Shown piece by piece: positions 12,369-23,428 of a stretch of DNA of 64,000 bases (its first letter is position 1; every line of letters begins with the position of its first letter). Origin of the DNA: Krasilnikovozyma curviuscula (taxonomy: Eukaryota > Basidiomycota > Tremellomycetes > Cystofilobasidiales > Mrakiaceae); NCBI GenBank assembly GCA_014825775.1, contig MVAQ01000060.1, positions 33,285-97,284 on the forward strand. Direction: 5' to 3'. The notes under the pieces were generated by a model. The model worked only from the letters and a program-made list of their open reading frames with translations. It was not told the DNA's origin and did no database searches. Made by a program: the position numbers and the translations under genes.

Positions 12369-12900
12369 AACTCTGTTATCCACTTTCCCAGCTGTTCTCA
12401 AGCTCCTGACCGTCTATCCTAATATGTCCAGAGCTAATGTGAGCAGCGAGTCCTCTCCCTACAAGTTCAGGGGGGACCGTTCCTCAACACACGACGCCTG
12501 GTTGTGCCGACTTTTTGAGTAAATATATGCACCACCTATGTGCTTTTGAGGGTTTGCTGAGAGGTTAGGTTGAGTAATGTATTGTCTAGGGCCAAAAATG
12601 AAGAAGAGGGGGTAGAAGCCAGATATGAGAGTTGCGGTGTAGAAGGACCTTATATGGATCGATGGGATCCGCGCGGCGCAGTTCTCTGTTTTGTTTTCAT
12701 ACAGGGAGGATGTGTGCCCATCAAAAAACTGCAGTACTTGCAAGTGAAAGTATTGCAAAATGGATAGGCAGATAAATAGCAAATCCGAGCCAAAATAACG
12801 TGAAAAAAGGGTAAGAGATAAAGCCAAGACGAAAGCTGTGGTAAAATGGGTGAAGGGAAGCCTACACGGCTTGAAATAATACAATGTTGGGATTATCTAT
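12369..12900. other. Gap between the GT32 and NCS1 genes
   Basis: This is 532 bp between the 5' end of the GT32 gene and the 3' end of the permease gene (both -). A 141-codon open frame (12459-12884) is cysteine- and aromatic-rich with no recognisable domain, so I do not call it. GT32 promoter and permease 3' UTR are expected here. Confidence 0.35.
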
Positions 12901-15235
12901 CTACCGACAACCTTCAGTTCCAAGTATCTGAAGATGGGATACACAATACCGGCAAAGGCACCAGCAAGTTCGAAACCAATATCACCACCGAAGGGGTTCG
13001 CACCACCGACGAGAGCTCCGATGGGTGAAACGTACCAGACCTTAAGAAAAAGAACGAGGAGAGGAAGGTAATTAGAATTAACTCAGAGAATAAATTGAAT
13101 GAAGAGCGCAAACTTACCTGAGCCATTCCCATCGCAGTACCCAGAGCACCGAAGAGGAAAGCACCCAAAGCAGCCCAGCCCATTGGGAGCATCTTCTCAT
13201 TGTTCCAGCTCTCGGCAGCGTTGTAGTTGGCAAAGTTTCCTTTACGGAAAATGAAGTGCTCTTCGAAAACGACGGTCGCGAAGATGGCGAGCCAGTAGCC
13301 CAAAACGTTCACTGTTTAGGCAAGGCTCGTTAGAAGCGGCATACAAGGGGAAAGGGAGAAATTGGTAGACGTACTGAAGTTTTCAAGAGAGCTAGAGAAG
13401 TTGTTGGCACCGACGATAGCGATTGGGATGTAAATGGCAGTGACGATGATAGGCCAGACCAGACGTGGAACAGCAGCGATCCATCGACCAACGACGGAGA
13501 TAGACATACCCATGGAGTATACGTTGATACTGCAAAGAGTCAAAATCATGTCAGCCACTGTTTTCAGATAGGTAAAAATGACAAATGGCTACTCACATAT
13601 TGTTGGCAACAACAGAGATGACGAGCAGGAACAACAAAAACTTTCCGAAACCACCAACTCTTGGTACCAAGACCTGGTAGAGGAGACCGCCGAGTTCGTT
13701 GTCGGTGTAGCCTTGATACCAGAGATCTGTGGTAGCCGTTCCTGCGGCACCGAGAGTGGTGGCCATGGCAGCGGCGGCGATGGCAGCACCGATCCACTCG
13801 ACAATGACACAGGGAAGGAGGATGCCGAGGTAGGTCCACAAGAAGATCCTCCATGATGGGGTGTCGGATGGCATGTAGACGTTGTAATCGGAAGCGAGGG
13901 AAACCCAACCAATGGCGAAACCGAACATCGATCCAATGAAGGAGAGGACTGGAAACGATATTGAGGGTTAAAATTGGCGTTTTGTTATCAGCAGCTAGCA
14001 ATAGCAGGAGGTACGTACCATTGGAAGCCTCAGTCTGTCCAACACCCATTGGGACGTTGACCAAATCCTTACCAGCAATTCCGAGTAAAATGATGAAAGT
14101 GATGGCGGTTGGGATCCAAGACCATCTCTCGTAAATGTGGACGATCTTGTAACCGAAAAGACCAAGGACCAAGGTGATAATAGCAATGACAACGACACCG
14201 GCAGCGTCAGAGATTTTGAAGTCGGCGACAGCTCGCAGAGTTTGAGCACCCGCGATGGTGTTGACCGCTGACCAACCGACACAGGCGATACAGTTCAGCA
14301 GAGCAACAATCTTTGCACCATGCCATCCCTGAGTGGAAAATGTTGGCACTTAACAACTGAGCACGCCGAAGAAAAGAAGATGGAAGCTTGACGCACCCAA
14401 CTGAATCGAGCAGAAGTCATCTGTCTCAATCCAAGACGAACACCGAAGACGGAAGCATACGCTGGGATAGCACATGTGAAGATGCTGGTAAAAGGAAGGA
14501 ATCTCAGCGAAAGGGGCGCGAAGTGAAAAGGTGCTGTGACACAAACGTACTTCGTAAAGAGAATAGCCAAAAGAGAGTCACCGAGGCCCATATAGAAGAC
14601 ACATGGACCAAGAACACCGATACCGAAGGTGGAAAGGACACAGTTGGCGGCGACCCAGCTGTTTCAAAACATTATTCGGCTTGTAAGAGACGGCATCCCA
14701 CCACAACGTAACGGCGATTGAAATTAGGAAAAGAACCAAAACTCACACATCGAAATTACCAGCAATGTGAGTATCGGGACGTTCTGAGGGGACGGGAAAA
14801 CAGGGGTGGTGTGAGGTTAGCCGGCTGCAGCATATGGGACGAAATTTTTTTCGTTCTTTTGCGGCGAGGTAAAATGAGGGGTAGGGCTAACCATCGTCTG
14901 GAACTCTCTCGATACCTCTTGATTCCATACCGAGCTTGGATTCAATCTTGTCAGAGAAAGCCTTAATCTTCAAGAGGAAGTCTGGGACATGAGTCTCATG
15001 AGCTGCAAACGCAAAAGCAAAAACAAAGGCAGAAACAAAACAACACATGGTAAGCGGCGGTTCCAGATTCTGGTGTTGATGATCCCAGTGACAGAAATTT
15101 TTTTCAACGATACATACGAACTGAGTACTTACCTGGTACTTCCTTGATCTGCTCAGCTTGGTCAAGGTTGACCTTGGGCTCCTCGAGACCTCTCTTCTCG
15201 AGATCGATATCTTCGTGACTGTGAGAATCCGACAT
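12901..15235 (-). CDS. FCY2: NCS1-family purine/cytosine permease (Fcy2-like)
   Basis: Twelve-helix nucleobase:cation symporter of the plasma membrane, by family importing cytosine, adenine, guanine or hypoxanthine. The ATG at 15235 starts a hydrophilic acidic N-terminus (MSDSHSHEDIDLEKRG), then AHETHVPDFLLKIKAF and GIERVPDDERPDTH typical of fungal Fcy2. Membrane segments include the SARFSWGWHGAKIVALLNCIACVGWSAVN region split by an intron, GWVSLASDYNVYMP (the conserved Fcy2 loop), and the C-terminal RKGNFANYNA..W motif. It ends LELKVVGR at 12901. About eight introns fit in phase. The upstream 800 bp contains GATA-type motifs, consistent with nitrogen control (inference). The exact substrate range cannot be told. 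Confidence 0.93.
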
Positions 15236-16040
15236 CTTATTTTTTGTTTCTGCAGTAGTTTTGATGTGAGGTGGATGTAAATGTGATGGTGCCCAATTTA
15301 GTCGCTATGAGGATGAGCTGGGAGAGGAAATGGGCAAAGGAGAACCAGCAGCTTCTATCACAGATGTTGTTGGAGGAGCGACAGGGGAGACGAGAAAAGA
15401 AGGGGAGACCGACGCCTCTCTTATACCTCGTGGGAGAAAGATAAGGAAACTTGTGGCGCTGGAGCACCCATGTCTCGTCACAGTCCAGACGCTTGCTGAG
15501 AGCCTTTTTCGTTTTATATTTCCTTTCTAGGTCGCTCTGCAGATCACTTCCTCCGAGAAGCGGACCCTCGAGGAAAGGGAGCGCACCAAGCCGTTGGGAG
15601 ACGAAGGGAGACGAATTGACAACCTTAAACTGTAAGCGCGCTCCGCGACTAAACCAATGATCTCCTCCGATTTATAGGGAATCATCTTGCCGTGCAAAGA
15701 GATATGAGATAACCTCAAACGTCCCCTTGTAAGGTAGAGAAAGCACTCCGAAACGGAGTCAACTCCAGCGCCAGAGTGGGTCAAGGTTTAGTGTTAACCT
15801 AGTCCGTGTAAATGGACTCCAAAGCGCAAAGGCGCGGCTTGCGCTACAGCTCATTATTATGGAGACCTCTTGCTGAGATCATTCCGACTAGCTGAATACA
15901 AATGATTGCATCTTGGAACTAGAATATAGGCGAGTGAGAAGCTAACACGCTTTGAGATGACAGCGAAAGGAAAATAAAGCAACAACTGTACAGATGACTT
16001 GACGACCTTGATCTATATCCACATCTCTTCACCTTAACTA
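15236..16040. promoter_or_regulatory. Upstream region of the NCS1 permease with GATA-type motifs
   Basis: This 805-bp gap has no supported gene. It holds GATAAG at 15440-15445 and GATAAC at 15708-15713, core sites for fungal nitrogen-responsive GATA factors that commonly control purine permeases. The sites are seen; their use is inference. The distal end is 3' UTR of the 5'-nucleotidase gene. Confidence 0.35.
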
Positions 16041-18663
16041 TCAACTAATCCACACTCTCAACAGCATTTTCGCCAACCTCCAGCTCTCCCCAGACCCCCA
16101 CCAGCCTTTCTTGTTTTCTCGTACAACAGCCATCCACCTCCCTTCCGTCGTGGCGTTCAAAGGCGACATTTGCTTGATATACTTGGCCAGCGCCTCGTCT
16201 TCGTCAAATACGACGACAGCTCTTGACTGCATGAACGGCGGGATGATGTTGTCACCGCCGAAGGCTACGAAATCACTCATTACTGTGTAGGCCGTCGATG
16301 GCAAAAAGGCGTGAGGTCGTTTGACAAAGGAACTCGGGAACCAAGATACTCAAGGAGACTTACGCAATCGGTAGGTCCTCTGTAGGTTCAAAGGCTTCCC
16401 GTGAATTTCCACTGACAGTAAAGTTTTTCCCTTTGGGTTGCTGGGATCGTAAAAGAACTTGATGGAGTGCGATACCTGGAGTGTCGACGAGACCGTCTGG
16501 ACGAAACCACCGAGTCAGCACTCCTAAATTCAATCACGATTCTTTGGGAGAGGAAACTGTTTACCTCTCCAGTCCAGAGATTGACTCCACTACAAACACC
16601 TTCAATCACATCCCAAAATTCCCTTCCGCTCATAAACACCACAACCTGATTCCCGCCGTAGGGAAACACATCTGCAAGTATACCCCTCGTAATGTTTCCA
16701 GCTTCAATAGCCATCCTGTACCCACCAGAATTGCTGATCGCACCATGCAACGCTTCGGAGGAGCTGAAGGAGGCGAGGTAAAAGGCAACCATAGCGTCTG
16801 TGACGAGGTTCCCGAAGTTGCATTCCTGCACGCGACACACGGTCGAGTCAGTCAGCCGTGTAATAGTTGACCCGATGATGGTTGATGCCCATTCGATGAA
16901 AGGGGCTTTCCACGACTCGATCTTGTTGGAGAGGTTTACGTCTAGAAATATGCACGCGTAAATGAGTTGAGGTATTCAAGTTGAGGTAATCACTGGAGGT
17001 TGAAAAAGAAATCAACCACCGCGGCTCACCAGGGACGTGGGATGAGTCTATCTCTATGGGAGTACCATAATAAGATTGAATATGGCCGGAATCTTCATCG
17101 AATGAAATCGTGATCTTCCCAATATGCTCAGCCCATCTGTGAAAGGTAGCGCCCACATGAGAATCATAAGAAGATTGAGGTAGATTAACAGACTAACTTG
17201 TAGCTCGTCACAACAAACACTTCCTCCTCTTGTTCATTTCTGACGATTGTCGGATAGTCACCCTCGGCATACTTAAAGTCACCGAGAGGCGTATGAGTAT
17301 GAGCTCCTGTTTCCATATAGCCCGTCAGAACTCTTCCATTATCCTCTCAGAATCAGCGGACAAGTGAACGAAACCACGGACCAATGATGAGATTGACGCC
17401 CTTTATCCGTTTCGCGACCTCGATATCCTCTTCATACCCATTATGCGTCATTGCGACGACCCTCTTCGCACCTTTCACATCTCGTACAAAGTCGGCTGTT
17501 TTCTGAAGAGACTGGAGAGGGTCTTCGAAGTGCACTAGAGGGCCCGGGTGGGAGAGCGACGGCGTTGTCGGGGTTGTGGCCGCGATGAGCGCAAGCGAGT
17601 GCTCTGGTATGAGCAGGTACGGGTGGAGAACTGAGGCGAGGTGCGAGTGAGTGGTGAAGATGTTAGAAGAGATTGTTGGAGTGGTGAGTTTGGACAGCTG
17701 CAAAGCGCAAATGGTGGTGAGAAACAAGAAAGAGAGCGAGACCAGGTGCACGTACGAAGTTGGCTAAATCGTCGGGACCATGGTCAAACTGAGCTAATGT
17801 TCAACTATTGTACAAGTCTGGCCATAAAATGGAGCGGGTATTACTCACTTCATGCTAGAGTGAGCGGCGTCAGTGCGAGCATATGAGGGCCCAGAGAGCG
17901 ACTCACATTTCCAAGAGTGAAGGCGGTGTAGTTCATCATGTTCATCACTTCTACAATCTACATTCAAAAAGTTTAAAGCAGCAGTTAAGAGATAGTGAAA
18001 CTGATCCTGGTCCCACTTCAGTAACTAACCTTCTCCCATCCATAGTACCTAGCACCGAGATGATCAGCTTAATACACAAACATAGAAAAACACTCTTTGA
18101 CGCACTTGAAGAACATCGTGCCCTGCCATTCATCACCGAGATCAAGAACAATGGCATGTGGGTCTTCCTCCCTGAGTCGTTTCACCTCTGCGAACACGCG
18201 GGCATAGCCACCGACGTCTCTTGGTGTGGGAGATGTTGGAGATGAATATGGTGCGAGATGGGCGTGGATATCTAGAGACGTGATGATATGAATGAGCTTT
18301 TCGAGATGGCGGAGAGAAACAATTTAGGCGACCTACCGTTCACATGCACGACTTTTCGCAGACAATCTCTTCGTAAATGGGGTCTACGAGGATAGAACAG
18401 TAATAGAGATATACATACAAGTGATGTTCTGGGAGAAAGGGGAGTTAGATTGGAAGAAATGGCAAGGGAGAAGCCCTTACCAAACTCACAGTGGAGGGCA
18501 ACCGCGAAACAGACTGTTTCTTGGCTCCGAAACGCCTGGAAACCAGCTGAGGGCGGTCCTGTCGAGTTGAAGCTGATGTTCCAATGCAACATGCGAGGAG
18601 GACGACTCCAAGAGGTAAAGTTGATAATCGCATCAGTGGGGCGTTGGAAGCAGCGTTCGGCAT
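16041..18663 (-). CDS. Secreted/vacuolar 5'-nucleotidase (UshA/CD73-like metallophosphoesterase)
   Basis: Two-domain 5'-nucleotidase that hydrolyses nucleoside monophosphates outside the cytosol. The ATG at 18663 opens a signal peptide (LSTLPLGVVLLACCIGTSAS). The calcineurin-like domain follows: FVHVNDIHAHL (after a short spliced exon), LGDEWQGTMFF, GNHEFDHGPDD, AMTHNGYEEDIEVA and GHTHTPLG, all metal ligands present. The C-terminal nucleotidase domain has CNFGNLVTDAM, AISNSGGYR, ILADVFPYGGN and AFGGDN. Exons in the catalytic part are tiny: 19 nt at 18030-18048, 6 nt at 17849-17854 and 33 nt next to it. A C-terminal GPI signal is not evident. The stop at 16041 follows a frame read LLRVWIS; a second frame at the end is also open, so the last ~20 residues are less certain. 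Confidence 0.9.
17849..17854 (-). other. 6-nt microexon encoding catalytic His-Glu of the 5'-nucleotidase
   Basis: On the minus strand CATGAA lies between an intron of 52 nt (GTGAGT...CTCTAG) and one of 60 nt (GTGAGT...GCTCAG). The exon before ends TLGN and the exon after begins FDHGPDD, so only inclusion of these six bases rebuilds the invariant GNHEFD metal-binding motif in frame. This is read directly from sequence. Confidence 0.88.
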
Positions 18664-19058
18664 ACACAGCCTTTGTGAGTTATTGATGTTACTATAGTAT
18701 TATAGCGAACTAGACCATACATAATTTTACGAAGTCGTACAGTATATTCATTTATACCACTGCCATTGAATATGAAGGTCCTTCAGAACTCGATCGCCGA
18801 GGGAACCATCACAGGCTCGTTATGTTACCGGGTTTCAGGAAGCTGAACACCCAAAGCTACACTCCGACACTCCGAAACGAACATCCGTTCTCCTGACCGT
18901 TCTCCATCTTCTAAACATGGCTTCGCGCGGAACGATAGCTTCGATTCTATATTACTACCTGCGCCGGGTCTCAGAAACAAGGGGCCAAACAGGGTTCGGA
19001 AACAGCATGAGTATCAGCCCTTCTCGCTGGACGCAACAGAGGTGTTTTTCTACGATTG
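18664..19058. other. Gap upstream of the 5'-nucleotidase and of a possible small gene
   Basis: This is a 395-bp divergent region. An ATG at 18917 opens a 104-codon frame (MASRGTIASILYYYLRR...) rich in Arg/Ser, which could be a mitochondrial presequence spliced into the frame below. I could not find a convincing splice pair. Confidence 0.25.
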
Positions 19059-19322
19059 ATGGCATACTCTTTTCCTCGTCCCAAAAACACATCGCGAGAA
19101 CAAGTCATTATGCGATCCCTACCAGCAGACGGGCCTGTTCTCCACAAGCCCTCTTCTCAGTCGAAACAAGAGAACAGCATCAGCTCGGGTCCAAGAGATC
19201 ATGTTCCAGGAGGCACCACTTCAGATCCTGAAGAGTTCGATTCGGCTTCTACTGTGTTCCTAAACATGTTACGACTTGGGCTTGTAAAATACGTTCCGGC
19301 CCCCGTCATGGAAGAAGGATGA
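19059..19322 (+). CDS. Possible small protein of 87 residues
   Basis: An ATG-initiated open frame (MAYSFPRPKNTSREQ...) ends VKYVPAPVMEEG. It lies between two minus-strand genes. Composition looks coding-like (Glu/Asp/Ser balanced, a hydrophobic VFLNMLRLGLV helix), but I recognise no family. A longer product is possible if the upstream ATG at 18917 is joined by an intron such as 19011-19098 (GTATCAG donor, CGCGAG acceptor, weak). No opposing gene explains the open frame. Confidence 0.35.
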   Translation: MAYSFPRPKNTSREQVIMRSLPADGPVLHKPSSQSKQENSISSGPRDHVPGGTTSDPEEFDSASTVFLNMLRLGLVKYVPAPVMEEG

Positions 19323-19658
19323 GAAAAAAAAACCAGATTACAGACAGGCAAATAGTGTAAGATAGAATAGGTAGAAAAGAAAAAAGAACGCGTGGAAGAA
19401 CAGCCGAGTGCTCCTCTCACCTCCCATTTCCGCGTTTCACGTTTCTATCTCATACATGAGCAATAAGTAGCGCTCTTCGTTCTGTGTATCGGCCGGCTTG
19501 ATGTACCAGATCACAAGTGATGAGTCCGCCGAAGAGGAGGTCTTGCTGGTAGTGGCGACTAGCTACCTGATCAGCGAAGAGAGCAGAGGAGGTGTTTCTT
19601 GTTTCTTGTTTCTGGGGCAGTAGATGAACGGATCGATGGGACCAAAGAAGAGACCAGC
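19323..19658. other. Short 3' gap
   Basis: This is 336 bp downstream of the EST1/SMG7-like gene stop and of the possible small plus-strand gene. I see no further feature. Confidence 0.3.
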
Positions 19659-22600
19659 TCAGCCCCAAGGACGAGTTTCGGTGTTTTGTTCGCGATGTGG
19701 TGATGGCAAGCCGCTAGGGGGTGACTGGAACCCTCCGTTGCCAACTAAGCTATGGAAGGCAGATGGGAAAGCGGAAGCACCCGGTGGTCCCCACAAACCT
19801 TGCGATTGCAAAGGCTGAAGCGGGATCGAAGATGATGGTGGGAATGTCACGGTACCATTTTCATCGAATGAAGGGGGAGGGTGCGTCGGGGAAGACGCGA
19901 ACTCTGGTGAGAACGGTAAAAATGATGATTGAGACCCGAGCGACGGTTGTTGTTGTTGTTGTTGCTGATGTTGTTGATACTGGTAACTGCTGGAATTGAA
20001 CATTTCAGGAGCTTGAGGGGCCTGGGTAGGAGAAGAACGGGAAGGTTGGTTGGGCGACCCTCTATTCAACCCTGATCCAATGTTACCCCAGACGCCAGAT
20101 TGGGAACCTACTCCACCAATGCCTCCAGCACCATCTTTTCGGGCAGCAGGAGCATTTCCCCAGATTGAGCCTCTGTCGTTATTGTTGCCGGCGCCGAAGA
20201 GAAGATTGGATGGCGGAGTGAAAGCTCCACCAGGTCCAGTTGACGCAGGAGTAGCAAGAGAGTTGGGAGAAGAGTAGATGGCTATCAAGAGATCGCTGGC
20301 AGTCAATGTATTTGCGAGTACTGGTGCAGGATTGACGGGGGCGACAGGAAGGTGTGGTTGAGGATGTGGGATGGATGGTGGTGGGTTCTGAGGTTGCTTG
20401 TGTGCTGGATGGGAAGCAGCAGCTGGTCTGAGACCAGACCAGATGATGTGTTCATCTTCCTCCTCTGCGTTACCTCCAACTCCAGTCATAGAAAAGCCGA
20501 GATCCAGATCAACATCGACGTCGTCCATGTCATCTGACACACCATCGTCAAGCGCCGCTCTCATAGCTCTATTGACGGGGTCATCTTCAGTCTCAGTGGA
20601 GACAGACCCGAGTTCAGCATCGTCTTCACGAACTTCTTCATCCCCATCGCTTTCGCTTTGAGGTTCAGGCGAGACTTGCATTCTGTCAAGCGGCGGAGGT
20701 GCTGTAGCGGCTGCGATTTTTGATGCAGATGGAACGAATGGAGGCGCCGTAGCACTGATCGCTCTATATACTTGAGAAACAGGCTTGTCGAGAGGTGGAT
20801 TTGGCTGAAGTTCAGAAGAAGATTTGTTTCTGAAACCCTTGAGGAAGACTTGATGGCTGTCGAGATAGATGCCAGCAGCCTAAAATGAATCAAGCATTAA
20901 GTAGTCAGTTATAGGGTTTGCATAAGTAGTCATTGATGGAAACGCCAGTTACGGGAACAGTACTGAGCGCGATACCATCCTCGACGAGCGCACCAATCCG
21001 AGCCAACATCTCTGCATTTGGATGACCGCTATTGTCCGAATCAGCGCCAACATCTGAGTCCATCAATTTCTTGATCGGTCCAAACCCTCTCATCTCTGCA
21101 TCCTCCCAGAACGAACATGTTCCCGACGAGTACCGTATCTCCGCCATAGGGAAGGATTTTTGAAGAATAATGAAAAAACCATAGAATGATGTCCATAGAT
21201 CAGAATTGTGTGTGATGTAGGTTGTGTTCGCGAGGAACCATTTCGAGATAAGTCGGAGTGTTGGTAAGAGTCGACGAAGGACTGCCGTGACCAGAGAAGC
21301 CTGGAACTCATCCCGAGCCTTGCTGATTTCAGAGTCGGAAAAACCAGATGTCGGAGTTGGTTCGTATGACGGCAAGTTGTCCATTTCACCCACTGAGACT
21401 TCGAAGATCACACCGATAAGTCTGGTGACCCAATCGACTAACAGAGCCTCCGACTCCTTTCCACCTTTACCTTCTTCCTTCTCCTTCTCCTTCTCCTTTT
21501 CTTTAGATAAGGTGTTAGGGGAATACTTCAAAAGAAGGGGTTTGGAAGTAACGCGACAGTCCCAATGGGCCGCGAACGCCATCGAGACAACTTGCAGGAT
21601 GGCTTCTGGCGTCAGGGCTCGGGATTTGAGAGCTTCCCTCAGGAGGTCAATTGAGTGAGATGAATGTGCCTGATACTTGGAGACTCTGAAGGCCCAAAAG
21701 CACTTGATCAGCATATGTAAAGAAGAAATTTGAATGAAAGTTGGTGCTCACCCAGACTTCAACCAAGCAATCGCATGAACGACCACGATTCCATCCTCCA
21801 CACCTTCCGAAACATAACCAGCTTTCCTCCACAAATCATGAGCTCTTTTCAAAGTGACACTGAGGTTGATCCTAGCTGTTGGGAACGGCACTCGGACAGC
21901 CAGACTTCTGAAGCTGTAGTACGTCGCGAGGAAGACGTTGCCTTGGTGTGTTGACAGCACTGCAAGTTGAGACGAAGGATTCCCATTGTCTGGTACCAAT
22001 GCCAAAGCAGCTTTGTAGAATTTGACGGATCGTTCGAATTTCCTACCGGCATTGTAGGACTGGCCGTAATGCTGAGCTTTGCCAGCCGTTTTACCTTTCT
22101 CATTCCAAATCTCCTTGTACCGCTCTAAATCTCCAACGCAAACGAGGGCTTTGTGAACAAGCATAGTCTTCTTCTTCTTCCAAGACTCTTCTTGGTCAAA
22201 ATGGGCGCCGGAGGTCATGTTGTCTTGTTGAGGAGGACCGATGTCGATTCCCAGAGTCTCGAGAGTGGTTCCAAGCAGACAGGGTGTTGTTAACAGACCG
22301 AAAGCACGGATGATCCTGACAATAAGCCCCGTCCAGTACTCAATCTCCTTGTTCAAAAAGACTTTGAACTTTTGCAACGTCTTTCTAAACTCGACGGTTC
22401 CACTTGGAGGTCCACCACCGTTATTTCCACCACCATTTCTTTTGCTATAAGATTTGTGTTCCCGTGAAGCTTCTTTGTGTTCCTTAATTTGGACCTCAAG
22501 CTTGGAGAGCTTGGCTCTGAAAGCTTGTATGGGAACGTGAGTCGTTTCGATCCACAAAGGGTGGTCAAGTTGGTTCGAAGAAGATGACTGAGAGTAGTTG

Positions 22601-23381
22601 AACAATAGGGTTACAGCTTTGTTTCGAATGCTAAAGGAAGGGGACACAAGAACAGTCAATATCCTGCAAAGAATCGGTCGCACACAAAAGGATTCAAAAC
22701 CAGAAAAAGGTAGAGAAGGATGATGGCACAGCTACACGTTGGCTACCCTTCAGGTTTTGGAGTACATAGGTATCATAAAGTAACCAGAACATTTCCTCCA
22801 GCTGCGTAGTTACATCTGTGCCATACCCTTTGATTTATGATGTGCTTTTCGAAACCGTCAGGCAGCGGTGCAAAGGAATTCGGACGTACTTCTGACGCTG
22901 AAATTCAACCTCGCTATCCCAAACCTCTCGTTCCTTTAGAGCTACCTTGAAGTGAGTAACAAGACCTTTGATCTCCCTTGATTTTTGAGAAAACAATTGA
23001 GAAAGTCAAGACTCAGCCCAATGGCGAAATGAGTTAGGCTCGCTACTCACTCAGTAATTGATTCCTTTCTTGGATCCATTCTGGACGACTCCCTTCAACA
23101 CTGGATGAATTCCTTTGAACCTTACACTCTGTGCTAAGCCATTCTTGAAGAAGCTAAAGTTGAGCAGTTGACAGTTCAGAGCGACATGACGGTCCACTCA
23201 GCGCGCTCACACACAGTAGCTCCTGACTTTCACCCAGGATATTTTTCTTTTTCCATACAAGAGCGTTCCTCGAAAGTACATGTTGTATCATCCAGTGAGT
23301 GGCCTCAGTTAGAGCATCTTCCGAGTTTGAATGAAGTTTCCCTTCCAGTCCATCGAAAGGTAAGCTAAGTTGATCCAACAT
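19659..23381 (-). CDS. EST1/SMG7-family protein (14-3-3-like TPR domain), Ebs1/Smg7 type
   Basis: A large protein of the EST1/SMG5/SMG7 family, acting in nonsense-mediated mRNA decay by binding phosphorylated Upf1, and in some members in telomere maintenance. The proposed ATG at 23381 begins MLDQLSLPFDGLEGK; several short exons follow. The conserved 14-3-3-like/TPR domain is clear around 22200-21750: ALVCVGDLERYKEIW, YNAGRKFERSVKFYKAALALVPDNGNPSSQLAVLSTHQGNVFLATYYSFRSLA and PFPTARINL. A helical C-terminal half follows, with a charged run (EKEKEKEKEEGKG), then a disordered Gln-, Pro- and Ser-rich tail ending ETRPWG. No PIN nuclease domain is seen, so it fits Smg7/Ebs1 rather than Smg6. The N-terminal exon borders are the least certain part. 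Confidence 0.82.
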
Positions 23382-23428
23382 GGGGACGGTGCAATTTGCT
23401 GCCCATCCTGTATTCTCTTTTCAGGTAC
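23382..23428. promoter_or_regulatory. 47-bp gap between divergent start codons
   Basis: Only 47 bases separate the predicted ATG of the EST1/SMG7-like gene (-) from the ATG of the exonuclease gene (+). The gap is pyrimidine-rich on the plus strand (CTGTATTCTCTTTTCAG). Promoters must overlap each other's transcribed parts if both starts are right. Confidence 0.5.

Noticed and set aside
12459..12884. 141-codon open frame downstream of the NCS1 gene
   Set aside because: It lies in the expected 3' UTR, has unusual Cys/Phe/His-rich composition and no motif.
19948..19980. Trinucleotide repeat (TTG/TGC) as a mobile or CRISPR-like repeat
   Set aside because: It encodes the polyglutamine part of the EST1/SMG7-like tail on the minus strand.
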